This document shows, in pieces, positions 19,501 through 27,685 of a stretch of 64,000 bases of DNA. A program made the position numbers and the translations under genes. Each line of letters opens with the position of its first letter. The stretch's first letter is position 1. The notes under the pieces are model-generated. The model was not told the DNA's origin and did not search any database. It saw only the letters and a program-made list of their open reading frames with translations. Source of the stretch: Rhodococcus pyridinivorans (GTDB taxonomy: Bacteria > Actinomycetota > Actinomycetes > Mycobacteriales > Mycobacteriaceae); contig NZ_FNRX01000002.1 of the NCBI RefSeq assembly GCF_900105195.1, positions 2,728,001 through 2,792,000 on the forward strand. The letters are read 5' to 3'.

Positions 19501-20900
19501 CGCTGCGCACCCCCCTCGTCGGCGGCCGGGGCGTCGTCCCTGTCACCGTTGTCGCCGTCGGGGTTCTCGGGGTCGGGGGCGGCGCCGGGCACGAGCAGCA
19601 CCCGGTCGATGCGGTGCCCGTCCATCTCGAGGATGCGCGCGTACCAGGTGAGGTCGCGTTCGCCGCGGCGCAGCGGCAGCTGGATCTCGTCGTCGACCTC
19701 GGGGATGCGGCCGAGTTCGGTGAGGATCAGCCCGGCGAGGGTCTCGTAGTCGCCGTCGGGGGCGCGGTAGCCGGTGAGCTGGGCGAGCTCGTCGGTGCGC
19801 AGCAGACCCGTGCACGACCAGCCCTCTCCGTCGCGGTGGGCGTCGAGTTCGGTCTCGTCGTGTTCGTCGCGGACGTCGCCGACGATCTCCTCGACGAGGT
19901 CCTCCATGGTGATCAGTCCGGCGGTGCCGCCGTATTCGTCGACGACGAGCGCGACCTGCATGCCGTCCGAGCGCACCCGTTCCATGACGGTGTCGCCGTC
20001 GAGGCTGGTCGGCACGGTGGGCACGAGGCGGGCGAGGGCGCCGACGGCGGTGGTGCCGCGCGCCGGGCCGGGCACGGTGAACGCGTGCTTGACATGCACG
20101 ACGCCGAGCGGGGCGTCGAGGTCGCCGTCGACGATCGGGAAGCGGGAGTAGCCGGTGCGGGCGGACAGTTCGATGAGGTCGAGGACGGTGGCGTTGCGGT
20201 CGAGGCTCTCGACGGTGCTGCGCGGGGTCATGAGGTCCTCGGCGGTGCGGTCCCCGAACTGCAGGGATCGGTAGACCAGGCGGGCGGTGTGCTCGTCGAG
20301 GGTGCCGCTGCGGGCCGAGGCGCGCACCAGCGAACCGAGCTCCTGCGGGGAACGCGCTGAGCGCAGTTCCTCGGCCGGTTCGATGCCGAAGCGCCGCACG
20401 ATGTGGTTGGCGGCGCCGTTGAGTCCGAGGATCGCCCAGCGGAACAGCAGGGAGAACGCCAGTTGGAGACCGGCGGTGGCGCGGGCGGTGCCCATGGGCC
20501 GGGCGATGGCGATGTTCTTGGGGACCAGTTCGCCGAAGACCATGGAGAAGGACGTGGCGATGAGCAGCGCGAGGACCAGCGAGGCGGTCGAGGCGACGGA
20601 GGTGCTCAATCCGATCGCGTCGAACAGCGGGGTGAAGAACTGCGCGAGGATCGGTTCGGCGAGATAGCCGGTGATCAGTGTGGTGATGGTGATGCCGAGC
20701 TGGGCGCCGGACAGCTGGAACGACAGGGTGCGGTGCGCGTGCTGGACCTGCCGGGCGCGCCGGTCGCCGTCGTGGGCGTGCGCGTCGACGGCGCTGCGTT
20801 CGAGGGCGGTCAGGGAGAACTCGGCGGCGACGAACAGGGCGGTGCCTGCGGTGAGCGCCACGAAGCCGAGGAGCGCGACGATATCGAGCAGGACGGACAT
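19497..20900 (-). CDS. CNNM/CBS/CorC membrane protein (hemolysin C-like), first of pair
   Basis: A 467-residue protein: CNNM transmembrane domain (1-200; FVAAEFSLTALERSAVD, AQLGITITTLITGYLAEP, FGELVPKNIAIARP), CBS pair (about 215-345, ending DEYGGTAGLITMEDLVEEIVG) and a CorC/HlyC domain (360-445). A disordered acidic tail follows. It probably moves or senses divalent cations at the membrane. The start at 20900 is the family start; the frame is open further upstream. The gene downstream starts within its stop codon. Equivalent to Rv1842c by position; guaB1, which follows in mycobacteria, is absent here. Confidence 0.88.
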   Translation of the reverse strand: MSVLLDIVALLGFVALTAGTALFVAAEFSLTALERSAVDAHAHDGDRRARQVQHAHRTLSFQLSGAQLGITITTLITGYLAEPILAQFFTPLFDAIGLSTSVASTASLVLALLIATSFSMVFGELVPKNIAIARPMGTARATAGLQLAFSLLFRWAILGLNGAANHIVRRFGIEPAEELRSARSPQELGSLVRASARSGTLDEHTARLVYRSLQFGDRTAEDLMTPRSTVESLDRNATVLDLIELSARTGYSRFPIVDGDLDAPLGVVHVKHAFTVPGPARGTTAVGALARLVPTVPTSLDGDTVMERVRSDGMQVALVVDEYGGTAGLITMEDLVEEIVGDVRDEHDETELDAHRDGEGWSCTGLLRTDELAQLTGYRAPDGDYETLAGLILTELGRIPEVDDEIQLPLRRGERDLTWYARILEMDGHRIDRVLLVPGAAPDPENPDGDNGDRDDAPAADEGGAQR

Positions 20901-21204
20901 CAGAGGCGGTCCTGCCGGGCGGGGTGGTGGCCGGGGTGGTGCCCCGGCCCGATAGAGGATCCTTCCGGCCCGGAGTCGCACTCCGTGCAGGGGGAGGAGG
21001 TGTCGGGCGGTGGGGTGGCTGTGGGTGCCGCGGGCACCGGTGTCCTCTCGTCGGGTCCGGTCGCGGACGGTGTCTGCTTGCCGGAAGTGGTTTCGACGGG
21101 TACCGATTCTACTGAGGGTGGTTGCCGTGTGTTGCGGTGCCGGTGACGGCGCGGCGCCTACGGTGGGGATCGAGCAGGTGTCCCGGTGGAACGAAGGAGC
21201 GTGG
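20901..21204. other. 304-base divergent spacer
   Basis: No gene is apparent. On the leader side of the CNNM operon is a hairpin, GGCCGGGG and CCCCGGCC around a 5-base loop (20929-20949). A TAGAAT -10-like box on the minus strand lies near 21106. I do not recognise a magnesium riboswitch in it, although that would suit the genes. Confidence 0.4.
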
Positions 21205-21846
21205 ATGAGCGGCGGCGAGGGTCCGGAACACGGTGGCGGCGAGCGGGTGCCGAGCCGGTGGGAGGAGATCGTGGCGGAGAATCCGGCGCATTCGTCGTGG
21301 TACGTCGAACGGTTCCGTGCGATGGTCGCCCGGGGGCAGGACACTGTCGGGGAGGCCCGGTTGATCGATGCGATGGTGCCGCGTGGGGCGCGGATTCTCG
21401 ACGCAGGGTGCGGGCCGGGCCGGCTCGGCGGTTATCTGCATCGGGCCGGGCACAGTGTGGTCGGGGTGGATGTCGATCCGGTGCTGATCGCGGCGGCGGA
21501 GGAGGATCATCCGGGGCCGAGGTGGCTGGTGGGGGATCTGGCCGAGCTGGATCTGCCGGCCCGCGGTGTCGACGCCGATTTCGATGTGATCGTGTGCGCG
21601 GGGAATGTGATGACCTTCGTGGCGCCGTCGACCCGGGTGGCGGTGCTGCGCAATTTCGCGGCGCATCTGGCGCCGCAGGGCCGGGGGGTGATCGGTTTCG
21701 GGGCGGGCCGTGAGTATCCGTTCGAGGAGTTCTTCGCCGATGCGCAGCAGGCGGGTCTGGCGGTGCAGGTGCGGTTGTCGACCTGGGATCTGCGGCCGTT
21801 CAGCGATGACGCGGAGTTTCTGGTGGCGGTGCTGGGGCGGGCGTAG
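21205..21846 (+). CDS. class I SAM-dependent methyltransferase
   Basis: A 213-residue methyltransferase of the Methyltransf_25 type. Motif I is ILDAGCGPGRLGGYL near residue 65, the acidic residue binding the SAM ribose is in VVGVDVDPVL, and FDVIVCAGNVMTF is motif IV. The N-terminus SWYVERFRAMVARG is typical of small-molecule methyltransferases; the acceptor is unknown. ATG at 21205 with AAGGAG at 21194-21199. Its last 47 bases overlap the 3' end of the convergent transporter gene. Confidence 0.85.
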   Translation: MSGGEGPEHGGGERVPSRWEEIVAENPAHSSWYVERFRAMVARGQDTVGEARLIDAMVPRGARILDAGCGPGRLGGYLHRAGHSVVGVDVDPVLIAAAEEDHPGPRWLVGDLAELDLPARGVDADFDVIVCAGNVMTFVAPSTRVAVLRNFAAHLAPQGRGVIGFGAGREYPFEEFFADAQQAGLAVQVRLSTWDLRPFSDDAEFLVAVLGRA

Positions 21847-22699
21847 CCGCGGCGTCGGCGGGGGTGTCGGCGGCCTGGGCGCGGGAGAGCGCCACGGTGG
21901 TCACGAGCATCACGACGACGGCGGCGCTGACGAGGATCCGTCCGGGGCCGTCGGTGCGCAGGTGTTCGCCGAGCACAGTCATGCCGAGCACGATCGCGGC
22001 GAGCGGTTCGCCGACGGTCAGGGCGGGCAGCGATGCGGTGAGCGATCCGGCCTGGAAGGCGCGTTGCTGCAGGTAGATCGCGGTGGCGCCGGCGGCGACG
22101 AGTGTCCAGGTCTGCCACGAGCCGAGCAGTTGCGGGATGCCGTGTTCGGCGAGGTCGGTGACGTGTTTGGTGAACGCGCTGGTCACGCCGTAGAGGACGC
22201 CGGCGGCGATCCCGAACGACAGTGCCCGCCGTCGCGGGGAGAGCAGGGCGACGACGACTGCGGCGGCGGTGACGGCGAGCACCGTTCCGAGCGGCAGCGC
22301 CCAGCGGGCGGCGGCGGCATCTCCGGTGCCTTCGCTGGGGTTGCCGACGAGCAGGAAGATCGCCAGCGCCGCGCACAGTGCGCTGGCGAGTAGCCAGGTG
22401 GTGCGGGTGACGCGGCGGCCGGTGGTGGCGGCGGCGAGCGGCAACGCGAACAGCAGTGACGCGACGAGCAGGGGCTGGACGAGCAGCACCGATCCGAAGA
22501 CGAGCGCGATGACCTGCAGTACGTAGCTGCCGCCGTCGCCGAGGATGCCCGCCCACCAGCGGGGGCTGCGCAGCAGCGAGCCGACGAAGGAGTCGGTGTC
22601 GGGCACGGCAGCGGCCGAGGTCTGTTGCGCGACACTGCCGACCGCGATGAGCGCGGCGGCGGCGAGTGCGCACAGGACGGCGACTGCCGTGCCCGTCAT
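21800..22699 (-). CDS. DMT-superfamily (EamA-like) membrane protein
   Basis: A 299-residue protein with about ten hydrophobic helices arranged as two five-helix halves, typical of drug/metabolite transporter-superfamily members; the GSVAQQTSAA and GSVLLVQPLLVASLLFALPL blocks resemble actinobacterial DMT proteins of the DUF-type that flank gnd. The C-terminus is a proline-rich tail. The start at 22699 (MTGTAVAVL) lies 4 bases after the gnd stop, so it is likely co-transcribed with gnd. Substrate unknown. The tail overlaps the convergent methyltransferase gene by 47 bases. Confidence 0.75.
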   Translation of the reverse strand: MTGTAVAVLCALAAAALIAVGSVAQQTSAAAVPDTDSFVGSLLRSPRWWAGILGDGGSYVLQVIALVFGSVLLVQPLLVASLLFALPLAAATTGRRVTRTTWLLASALCAALAIFLLVGNPSEGTGDAAAARWALPLGTVLAVTAAAVVVALLSPRRRALSFGIAAGVLYGVTSAFTKHVTDLAEHGIPQLLGSWQTWTLVAAGATAIYLQQRAFQAGSLTASLPALTVGEPLAAIVLGMTVLGEHLRTDGPGRILVSAAVVVMLVTTVALSRAQAADTPADAAATPAPAPPPETPRHR

Positions 22700-22703
22700 C
22701 GGG

Positions 22704-24155
22704 TCAGGCCTGCACTTCGGAGCGGTCCCCGCTCCACAGGGTGTGGAACTTGCCGGGCTTGTCGGTGCGCTCGTAGGTGTGGGCACCGAAGAAGTCGCGC
22801 TGGCCCTGGGTGAGGGCGGCGGGCAGCCGGTCGGCGCGCAGCCCGTCGTAGTAGGACAGCGACGACGCGAAGGCCGGGACGGGGATGCCGAGTTGGGTGG
22901 CGGTGACCACGACGCGCCGCCAGCTGTCGATGCCGATCTCGATGGCGTCGCGGAAGTACGGGGCGAGGATCAGGCTGGGCAGGGCCGGGTCGGCGTCGTA
23001 GGCCTCTTTGATGCGGTTGAGGAACTGGGCGCGGATGATGCAGCCGCCGCGCCAGATCGTTGCGAGCGCGGCGCGGTCGACGTTCCAGCCGTATTCGGCG
23101 CTGCCGGCGGCGATCTGGTCGAAGCCCTGCGCGTAGGCGACGATCTTCGACGCGTACAGGGCGGCGCGGATGTCCTCGGTGAACTGCGCGGCGTCGGTGG
23201 GGGCGGCGCCGAGGTTGCCGGCGGCAAGGCCGCGGGCGGCGGCGCGCTGGTCGCGGGAGCCGGACAGGGCGCGGGCGAAGACGGCTTCGGCGATGCCGGT
23301 GACGGGGACGCCGAGGTCGAGGGCGGCCTTGACGGTCCAGCGGCCGGTACCCTTCTGTTCGGCGGCGTCGACGATGACGTCGACGAGGGGTTTGCCGGTG
23401 GCGGCGTCGGTCTGGCGCAGCACCTCGGCGGTGATCTCGATGAGGTAGGACTCGAGGGTGCCGGTGTTCCAGTCGGCGAAGACGTCGGCGATCTGCCCGG
23501 CGTCGTAGCCGAGGGCGTCGCGCAGCAGGTGGTAGGCCTCGCCGATGAGCTGCATGTCGGCGTATTCGATGCCGTTGTGCACCATCTTCACGAAGTGGCC
23601 GGCGCCGTCGGGGCCGATGTGGGTGCAGCAGGGGGTGCCGTCGACCTGGGCCGCGATGGTTTCGAGCAGCGGGCCGAGCGCCTCGTACGATTCGGCGGGG
23701 CCGCCGGGCATGATGGACGGGCCGTTGAGGGCGCCTTCCTCGCCGCCGGAGATGCCGGCGCCGACGAAGTGCAGGCCGCGGGCGCGCAGGGCGGCTTCGC
23801 GGCGGATGGTGTCGGTGTAGAGGGCGTTGCCGCCGTCGATGATGATGTCGCCGGGTTCCATCGCGTCGGCGAGCTCGTTGATGACCGCGTCGGTGGCGTC
23901 GCCTGCCTTGACCATGATCAGGACGCGGCGCGGCTTTTCGAGGGCGGCGACGAATTCGTCGATGGTTTCGGTGCGGACGAAGGTGCCGTCGCTGCCGTGC
24001 TCGGCGAGCAGCGCGTCGGTCTTGGCGATGCTGCGGTTGTGGAGGGCGACGGTGTAGCCGTGGCGGGCGAAGTTGCGGGCGATGTTCGAGCCCATCACGG
24101 CCAGTCCGGTCACGCCGATCTGGGCCTGCGGTGTTTCGGTGCGTTCGACGGTCAT
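22704..24155 (-). CDS. gnd: 6-phosphogluconate dehydrogenase, decarboxylating
   Basis: A 483-residue enzyme that converts 6-phosphogluconate to ribulose 5-phosphate, CO2 and NADPH in the pentose phosphate pathway. The Rossmann motif is GVTGLAVMGSNIARNF; the active site GAGHFVKMVHNGIEY contains the catalytic lysine. The length is that of the NADP-dependent long form. It corresponds to Rv1844c (gnd1). It is followed at 4 bases by a DMT-family gene. Confidence 0.96.
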   Translation of the reverse strand: MTVERTETPQAQIGVTGLAVMGSNIARNFARHGYTVALHNRSIAKTDALLAEHGSDGTFVRTETIDEFVAALEKPRRVLIMVKAGDATDAVINELADAMEPGDIIIDGGNALYTDTIRREAALRARGLHFVGAGISGGEEGALNGPSIMPGGPAESYEALGPLLETIAAQVDGTPCCTHIGPDGAGHFVKMVHNGIEYADMQLIGEAYHLLRDALGYDAGQIADVFADWNTGTLESYLIEITAEVLRQTDAATGKPLVDVIVDAAEQKGTGRWTVKAALDLGVPVTGIAEAVFARALSGSRDQRAAARGLAAGNLGAAPTDAAQFTEDIRAALYASKIVAYAQGFDQIAAGSAEYGWNVDRAALATIWRGGCIIRAQFLNRIKEAYDADPALPSLILAPYFRDAIEIGIDSWRRVVVTATQLGIPVPAFASSLSYYDGLRADRLPAALTQGQRDFFGAHTYERTDKPGKFHTLWSGDRSEVQA

Positions 24156-24167
24156 GGTCTACAGCTT

Positions 24168-24182
24168 CCCCCGAAACGGGGG
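24168..24182 (-). terminator. short hairpin after the M56 peptidase gene
   Basis: CCCCCG, AAA, CGGGGG, 45 bases beyond the M56 stop on the minus strand and 13 bases before the gnd start. It may be a weak terminator or a leader hairpin of gnd. Confidence 0.35.
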
Positions 24183-24226
24183 CCGATCGAAATCGGGGCG
24201 GGCCGAACGGTGCGGCGTGTCGCGGC

Positions 24227-25177
24227 TCAGAGGCCGAGCAGCAGGGACAGTTCGGTGAGCCAGGGCACCGCCACGGCGATGGTGGGTACGACGAGGATGG
24301 CGGCGGCGGCGGTGTAGGCGGCGGCGGAAATGCCGAGGTTGGGCCCCGGTCCGGTGAGGCGCTGCACGCGCAGCACGGTGCTCGGTCCGCCGACGGCGAG
24401 GGCACCGGTGGGCGTGTGGGCGCCGGCGCAGGCGACGAGGGCGCGGGCCAGCGGTGCGGGGCCGGTCTTGCGGACGGCGGAGTCGTCGGCGAGCAGCTCG
24501 ACGAGCAGTTTGACCGAGCCGAGCGCCGAGCCGGAGCGCACGACGCGGGGGAACGCTTCGTAGACGGCGGTGAACGCCTCGAGGATGAGGTCGTGGCGGG
24601 CGCGCAGGTGGGAGTGTTCGTGGCGCAGGATCGCGCGTAGTTCGTCGTCGCCGAGGTTGTCGAGGGTGCCTTCGCTGAGCACCACCCGGTGCCGCAGCCC
24701 GGGCAGGCAGTAGGCGATGGGGTCGGCGGTGTCGAGGATCCGCACGTGCGGGTGGTGGCGGACGGCGGCGCCGCTCTCGCGGCGGTCGAGCAGGTCGACG
24801 AGCATGCGGTGGCGGGAGCGGCGGCGGCGGGTGCGTACCGCGACGCGCAGCATGGAGAAGGTCAGGCGGGCACCGATGAACACGGTCAGGGCGAAGACGA
24901 TGACGTAGGTCAGCCACAGGGGCAGACCGAGGGCGTCGATCTCTTCGAGGGGCCCGGTGGTGGGTCGGCCGTCGGCGCCGGGTGCGAGGAGGCGGGCGGC
25001 GATGGCCAGGCCGCAGGAGAACGCGGAGAGCACCGCCGCCAGGGCCACGGACTGCCACAGCACGAGGGCGGCCCGGGGGTTGCGGTGCGGCCAGGTGGCG
25101 CGGGCGAGCAGCCCCGGCACCGGACCGGCGAGGAGAAGCGCTGTGGTTCCGAAGAACAGCGCCGTGGTCGCGTTCAT
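24227..25177 (-). CDS. M56-family (BlaR1/MecR1-like) membrane metallopeptidase
   Basis: A 316-residue integral membrane peptidase. Helices flank a cytosolic gluzincin core with HEHSHLRARHD near residue 180 (zinc-binding HExxH) and the downstream glutamate in EAFTAVYEAFPRV, preceded by AYCLPGLRHRVVLSEG, as in BlaR1. It lacks the extracellular penicillin-binding sensor domain of BlaR1, so it cannot sense beta-lactams that way. The BlaI-type repressor gene ends 13 bases upstream in the same operon, and such peptidases cleave BlaI. Equivalent to Rv1845c. Confidence 0.9.
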   Translation of the reverse strand: MNATTALFFGTTALLLAGPVPGLLARATWPHRNPRAALVLWQSVALAAVLSAFSCGLAIAARLLAPGADGRPTTGPLEEIDALGLPLWLTYVIVFALTVFIGARLTFSMLRVAVRTRRRRSRHRMLVDLLDRRESGAAVRHHPHVRILDTADPIAYCLPGLRHRVVLSEGTLDNLGDDELRAILRHEHSHLRARHDLILEAFTAVYEAFPRVVRSGSALGSVKLLVELLADDSAVRKTGPAPLARALVACAGAHTPTGALAVGGPSTVLRVQRLTGPGPNLGISAAAYTAAAAILVVPTIAVAVPWLTELSLLLGL

Positions 25178-25190
25178 GACATCGAGTGTG

Positions 25191-25601
25191 TCAGCCGGCC
25201 CGCTCGGTGTCGTGGCCGGTGCTGTCGTCGCCGTGTTGCGCTTCGAGTTTCGCCAGCGCCGCGCGCAGGGCGGCGGCTTCGTCGGCGCCGACGCGGCCGA
25301 CGAAGTGGACGAGGGCGGCGGCGCGGCCGGCGGTCTCGTCGGCCTGGTCGAGGGCGTCGACCATCAGGCTGGCGACGAGTTCGTCGCGGCCGTGCACCGG
25401 CAGGTAGCGGTGGGCGCGGTCGTCGCGTTGCTGGATGACGAGGTTCTTCTTGGCGAGGCGCTGCAGGACCGTCATGACGGTGGTGTACGCGAGGTTGCGT
25501 CGAGCCGAGAGGGCTTCGTGGACCTGCCGGACGGTCTGTGGTTCGGGGGTGGACCACAGGTGGTCCATCACTGCGCGTTCGAGTTCGCCGAGTGCTGCCA
25601 T
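25191..25601 (-). CDS. blaI: BlaI/MecI-family transcriptional repressor
   Basis: A 136-residue winged-helix repressor: LGELERAVMDHLW starts the HTH and RRNLAYTTVMTVLQRLAKKNL is the recognition region; a helical dimerisation tail follows. In mycobacteria the orthologue (Rv1846c) represses itself, blaC and ATP synthase genes. It is first in an operon with the M56 peptidase, which presumably inactivates it by cleavage. No beta-lactamase gene is in the window. A candidate operator is at 25637-25656. Confidence 0.9.
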   Translation of the reverse strand: MAALGELERAVMDHLWSTPEPQTVRQVHEALSARRNLAYTTVMTVLQRLAKKNLVIQQRDDRAHRYLPVHGRDELVASLMVDALDQADETAGRAAALVHFVGRVGADEAAALRAALAKLEAQHGDDSTGHDTERAG

Positions 25602-25636
25602 GGGTCGATTCTACGGATTTCTCCGACGAATGTGCG

Positions 25637-25656
25637 TACTACCCCCAGTCGTAGGT
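25637..25656. promoter_or_regulatory. possible BlaI operator
   Basis: TACTAC, then a C-rich spacer, then GTAGGT: an imperfect dyad 36 bases upstream of the blaI start and between it and the end of the ABC ATPase gene. BlaI sites are built on TAC/GTA halves. The match is partial. Confidence 0.4.
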
Positions 25657-25679
25657 TCTGACCTGCGGTGGGACCATCG

Positions 25680-26552
25680 TCACCTCCGGTGGGGACCTCC
25701 GGCGGCGCCGTAGACGTGGCGGGTGCCGATGGGCACGATCAGCGGCCGGTCGGACACCGGATCGTCGATGACCGAGGCGTCGAGGTCGAACACCTCGCGC
25801 AGCAGTTCCACGGAGATCACCTCCGAGGGCACCCCGGAGGCGACGACGCGGCCGTCTTTCATCACCACGAGGTGGTCGCTGTAGCGCACGGCGAGGTTCA
25901 GGTCGTGCAGCACCATCACCACGGTGCGACCGAGTTCGCTGTGCAGCCGGTCGACGAGGTCGAGGACCTCCACCGAGTGCGCCAGGTCGAGATAGGTGGT
26001 CGGTTCGTCGAGCAGCAGGATGTCGGTGCCCTGTGCGAGCGCCATGGAGATCCAGGCGCGTTGCCGTTGCCCGCCGGACAGTTCGTCGATGGGCCGGTCG
26101 GCGAGGTCGGCGATGCCGGTACGTTCGAGGGCGATGGCGACCTCGTCCTCGTCGTCGGAGGACCACTGCCGGAACCACGACTGGTGCGGGTGCCGGCCGC
26201 GGGAGACCAGATCGGCGACGGTGAGCCCTTCGGGCGCGACGGGGGCCTGCGGCAGCATGCCGAGCACCCGGGCGACCTCGCGGGTGCGCATGGTGGTGAT
26301 GTCGTGCCCGTCGAGCAGCACGGTGCCGGTGCGGGGCTTGAGCAGCCGGCTCAGCGCGCGCAGCAGGGTGGATTTGCCGCAGCCGTTAGGGCCGATGACG
26401 GTGGTGACGACCCCGGTGGGGATGGACAGGTCCAGGTCGTCGACGATGAGCCGTTCGCCGTAGCCGAGGCTGATGTGCTCGGCGACCAGTCGCGGCGCCG
26501 CATGCTCGATCGGGCCGGGGGCCGGGACGGCAGGCAGATGGGTGTCGGTCAT
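25680..26552 (-). CDS. siderophore ABC transporter ATP-binding protein (FepC/FecE-like)
   Basis: A 290-residue ATPase that powers import of an iron-siderophore through the two permeases encoded just upstream. Walker A is GPNGCGKST (near residue 55), the Q-loop [13 protein letters not shown], the signature LSGGQRQR, Walker [14 protein letters not shown] and the switch histidine in VLHDLNLA. The start at 26552 overlaps the upstream permease stop by four bases. The operon has no substrate-binding protein gene. Iron boxes lie in front of the first gene. Confidence 0.93.
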   Translation of the reverse strand: MTDTHLPAVPAPGPIEHAAPRLVAEHISLGYGERLIVDDLDLSIPTGVVTTVIGPNGCGKSTLLRALSRLLKPRTGTVLLDGHDITTMRTREVARVLGMLPQAPVAPEGLTVADLVSRGRHPHQSWFRQWSSDDEDEVAIALERTGIADLADRPIDELSGGQRQRAWISMALAQGTDILLLDEPTTYLDLAHSVEVLDLVDRLHSELGRTVVMVLHDLNLAVRYSDHLVVMKDGRVVASGVPSEVISVELLREVFDLDASVIDDPVSDRPLIVPIGTRHVYGAAGGPHRR

Positions 26553-27685
26553 CGGGAGACCTTTCGGTTGGAACGCACCAGCAGGTACAGCAGGAAGGGG
26601 CCGCCGAGTGCGGAGGTGACCAGGCCGACGGGCAGCGGCACCGGCAGGATGGTGCGGGCGATGAGGTCGGCGGCGACGACGAACAGCGCCCCGGTCAGGG
26701 CGGAGGCGATGATCGGGCTGCCCGCCGAGCCGACGAGGCGCAGGGCGATCTGCGGGGCGGCGAGGGCGACGAAGCCGATGGGGCCGGCGGCGGCGGTGGC
26801 GACGGCGGCGAGCGCGCACGCCGCGACGAGCAGCAGCGCCTGCTGGGTCTGCAGCTTCACGCCGAGGGAGCGGGCGGTGTCGTCGCCGAGGCGCAGCGCC
26901 CCGACGGTGAAGGAGGCGGTCGCGGCCCAGCCGCCGACGAGCAGCAGCGCGATCGCGGCGGGCACCACCTGACTCCAGGAGACACCGTTGAGCGAGCCGG
27001 TCAGCCACACCTGGGCGCGGCTGACGTCGTTGATGTCGGCGGAGACGAGCATCCACTGGGTCAGGGCGATGAGCATGGCGTTGATGCCGATGCCGATGAG
27101 CACGAGCCGGAAGCCGTCGGCGCCGCGCCGCCAGGCCAGCAGATAGATGACCGTGGCGGTGAGCAGCGCGCCGAGCAGCGCCGACATCGGCAATCCGAGG
27201 GTGGCGAGCAGTCCGACGATGGAACCGCCGCTGGTGACGACGATCAGGGCCACGGCGGCAGCGGAGGCGCCGGCGGTGATGCCGAGGATGTCGGGGCTGG
27301 CCAGGGCGTTGCGGGACACCGATTGGGTGATGGCGCCGGAGACCGCGAGGGCGGCGCCGACGACCACGGCGGCGACACCGCGCGGCAGGCGCAGGTCGAA
27401 GACGATGAACCGGTCGAGGCGTTCCCCGCCGCCGAGGAGCACCTCGACGACCTGCAGGGGGCTGAGCGGGTAGTCGCCGCGGCCGAGGGAGATCGACAGC
27501 AGCACCGCGGTGGCGACGACGATCAGTGCGCACACGATGACCATGCGGGCACGCCAGACGACGGAGACGGAGCCGAGCCGGAAGGCGGGCCGGCCCGGGA
27601 CGCGGGTGGAGACGTGCACGGGTGAGCGGCGCTTGTCCGTCGTCGGCTCGTTCGTGTCGAGGGACGGGGTGGGGGTGTCGTTCAC
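26549..27685 (-). CDS. FecCD-type siderophore permease (FepG-like)
   Basis: A 378-residue permease: a hydrophilic 45-residue N-terminus, then about ten helices of the FecCD family with [31 protein letters not shown], the usual ATPase-coupling block (in parts), and [29 protein letters not shown] at the end. GTG start at 27685 overlaps the stop of the first permease by four bases (GTGA). Forms a heterodimeric channel with the protein at 27682-29100. Confidence 0.9.
   Translation of the reverse strand: MNDTPTPSLDTNEPTTDKRRSPVHVSTRVPGRPAFRLGSVSVVWRARMVIVCALIVVATAVLLSISLGRGDYPLSPLQVVEVLLGGGERLDRFIVFDLRLPRGVAAVVVGAALAVSGAITQSVSRNALASPDILGITAGASAAAVALIVVTSGGSIVGLLATLGLPMSALLGALLTATVIYLLAWRRGADGFRLVLIGIGINAMLIALTQWMLVSADINDVSRAQVWLTGSLNGVSWSQVVPAAIALLLVGGWAATASFTVGALRLGDDTARSLGVKLQTQQALLLVAACALAAVATAAAGPIGFVALAAPQIALRLVGSAGSPIIASALTGALFVVAADLIARTILPVPLPVGLVTSALGGPFLLYLLVRSNRKVSR

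Noticed and set aside
20901..21204. Magnesium (M-box) riboswitch in front of the CNNM operon
   Set aside because: Only one simple hairpin is visible; I cannot find the conserved M-box elements.
24227..25601. A beta-lactam-inducible resistance operon
   Set aside because: The peptidase has no penicillin-binding domain and no beta-lactamase gene is present; the pair is conserved in mycobacteria at this place.
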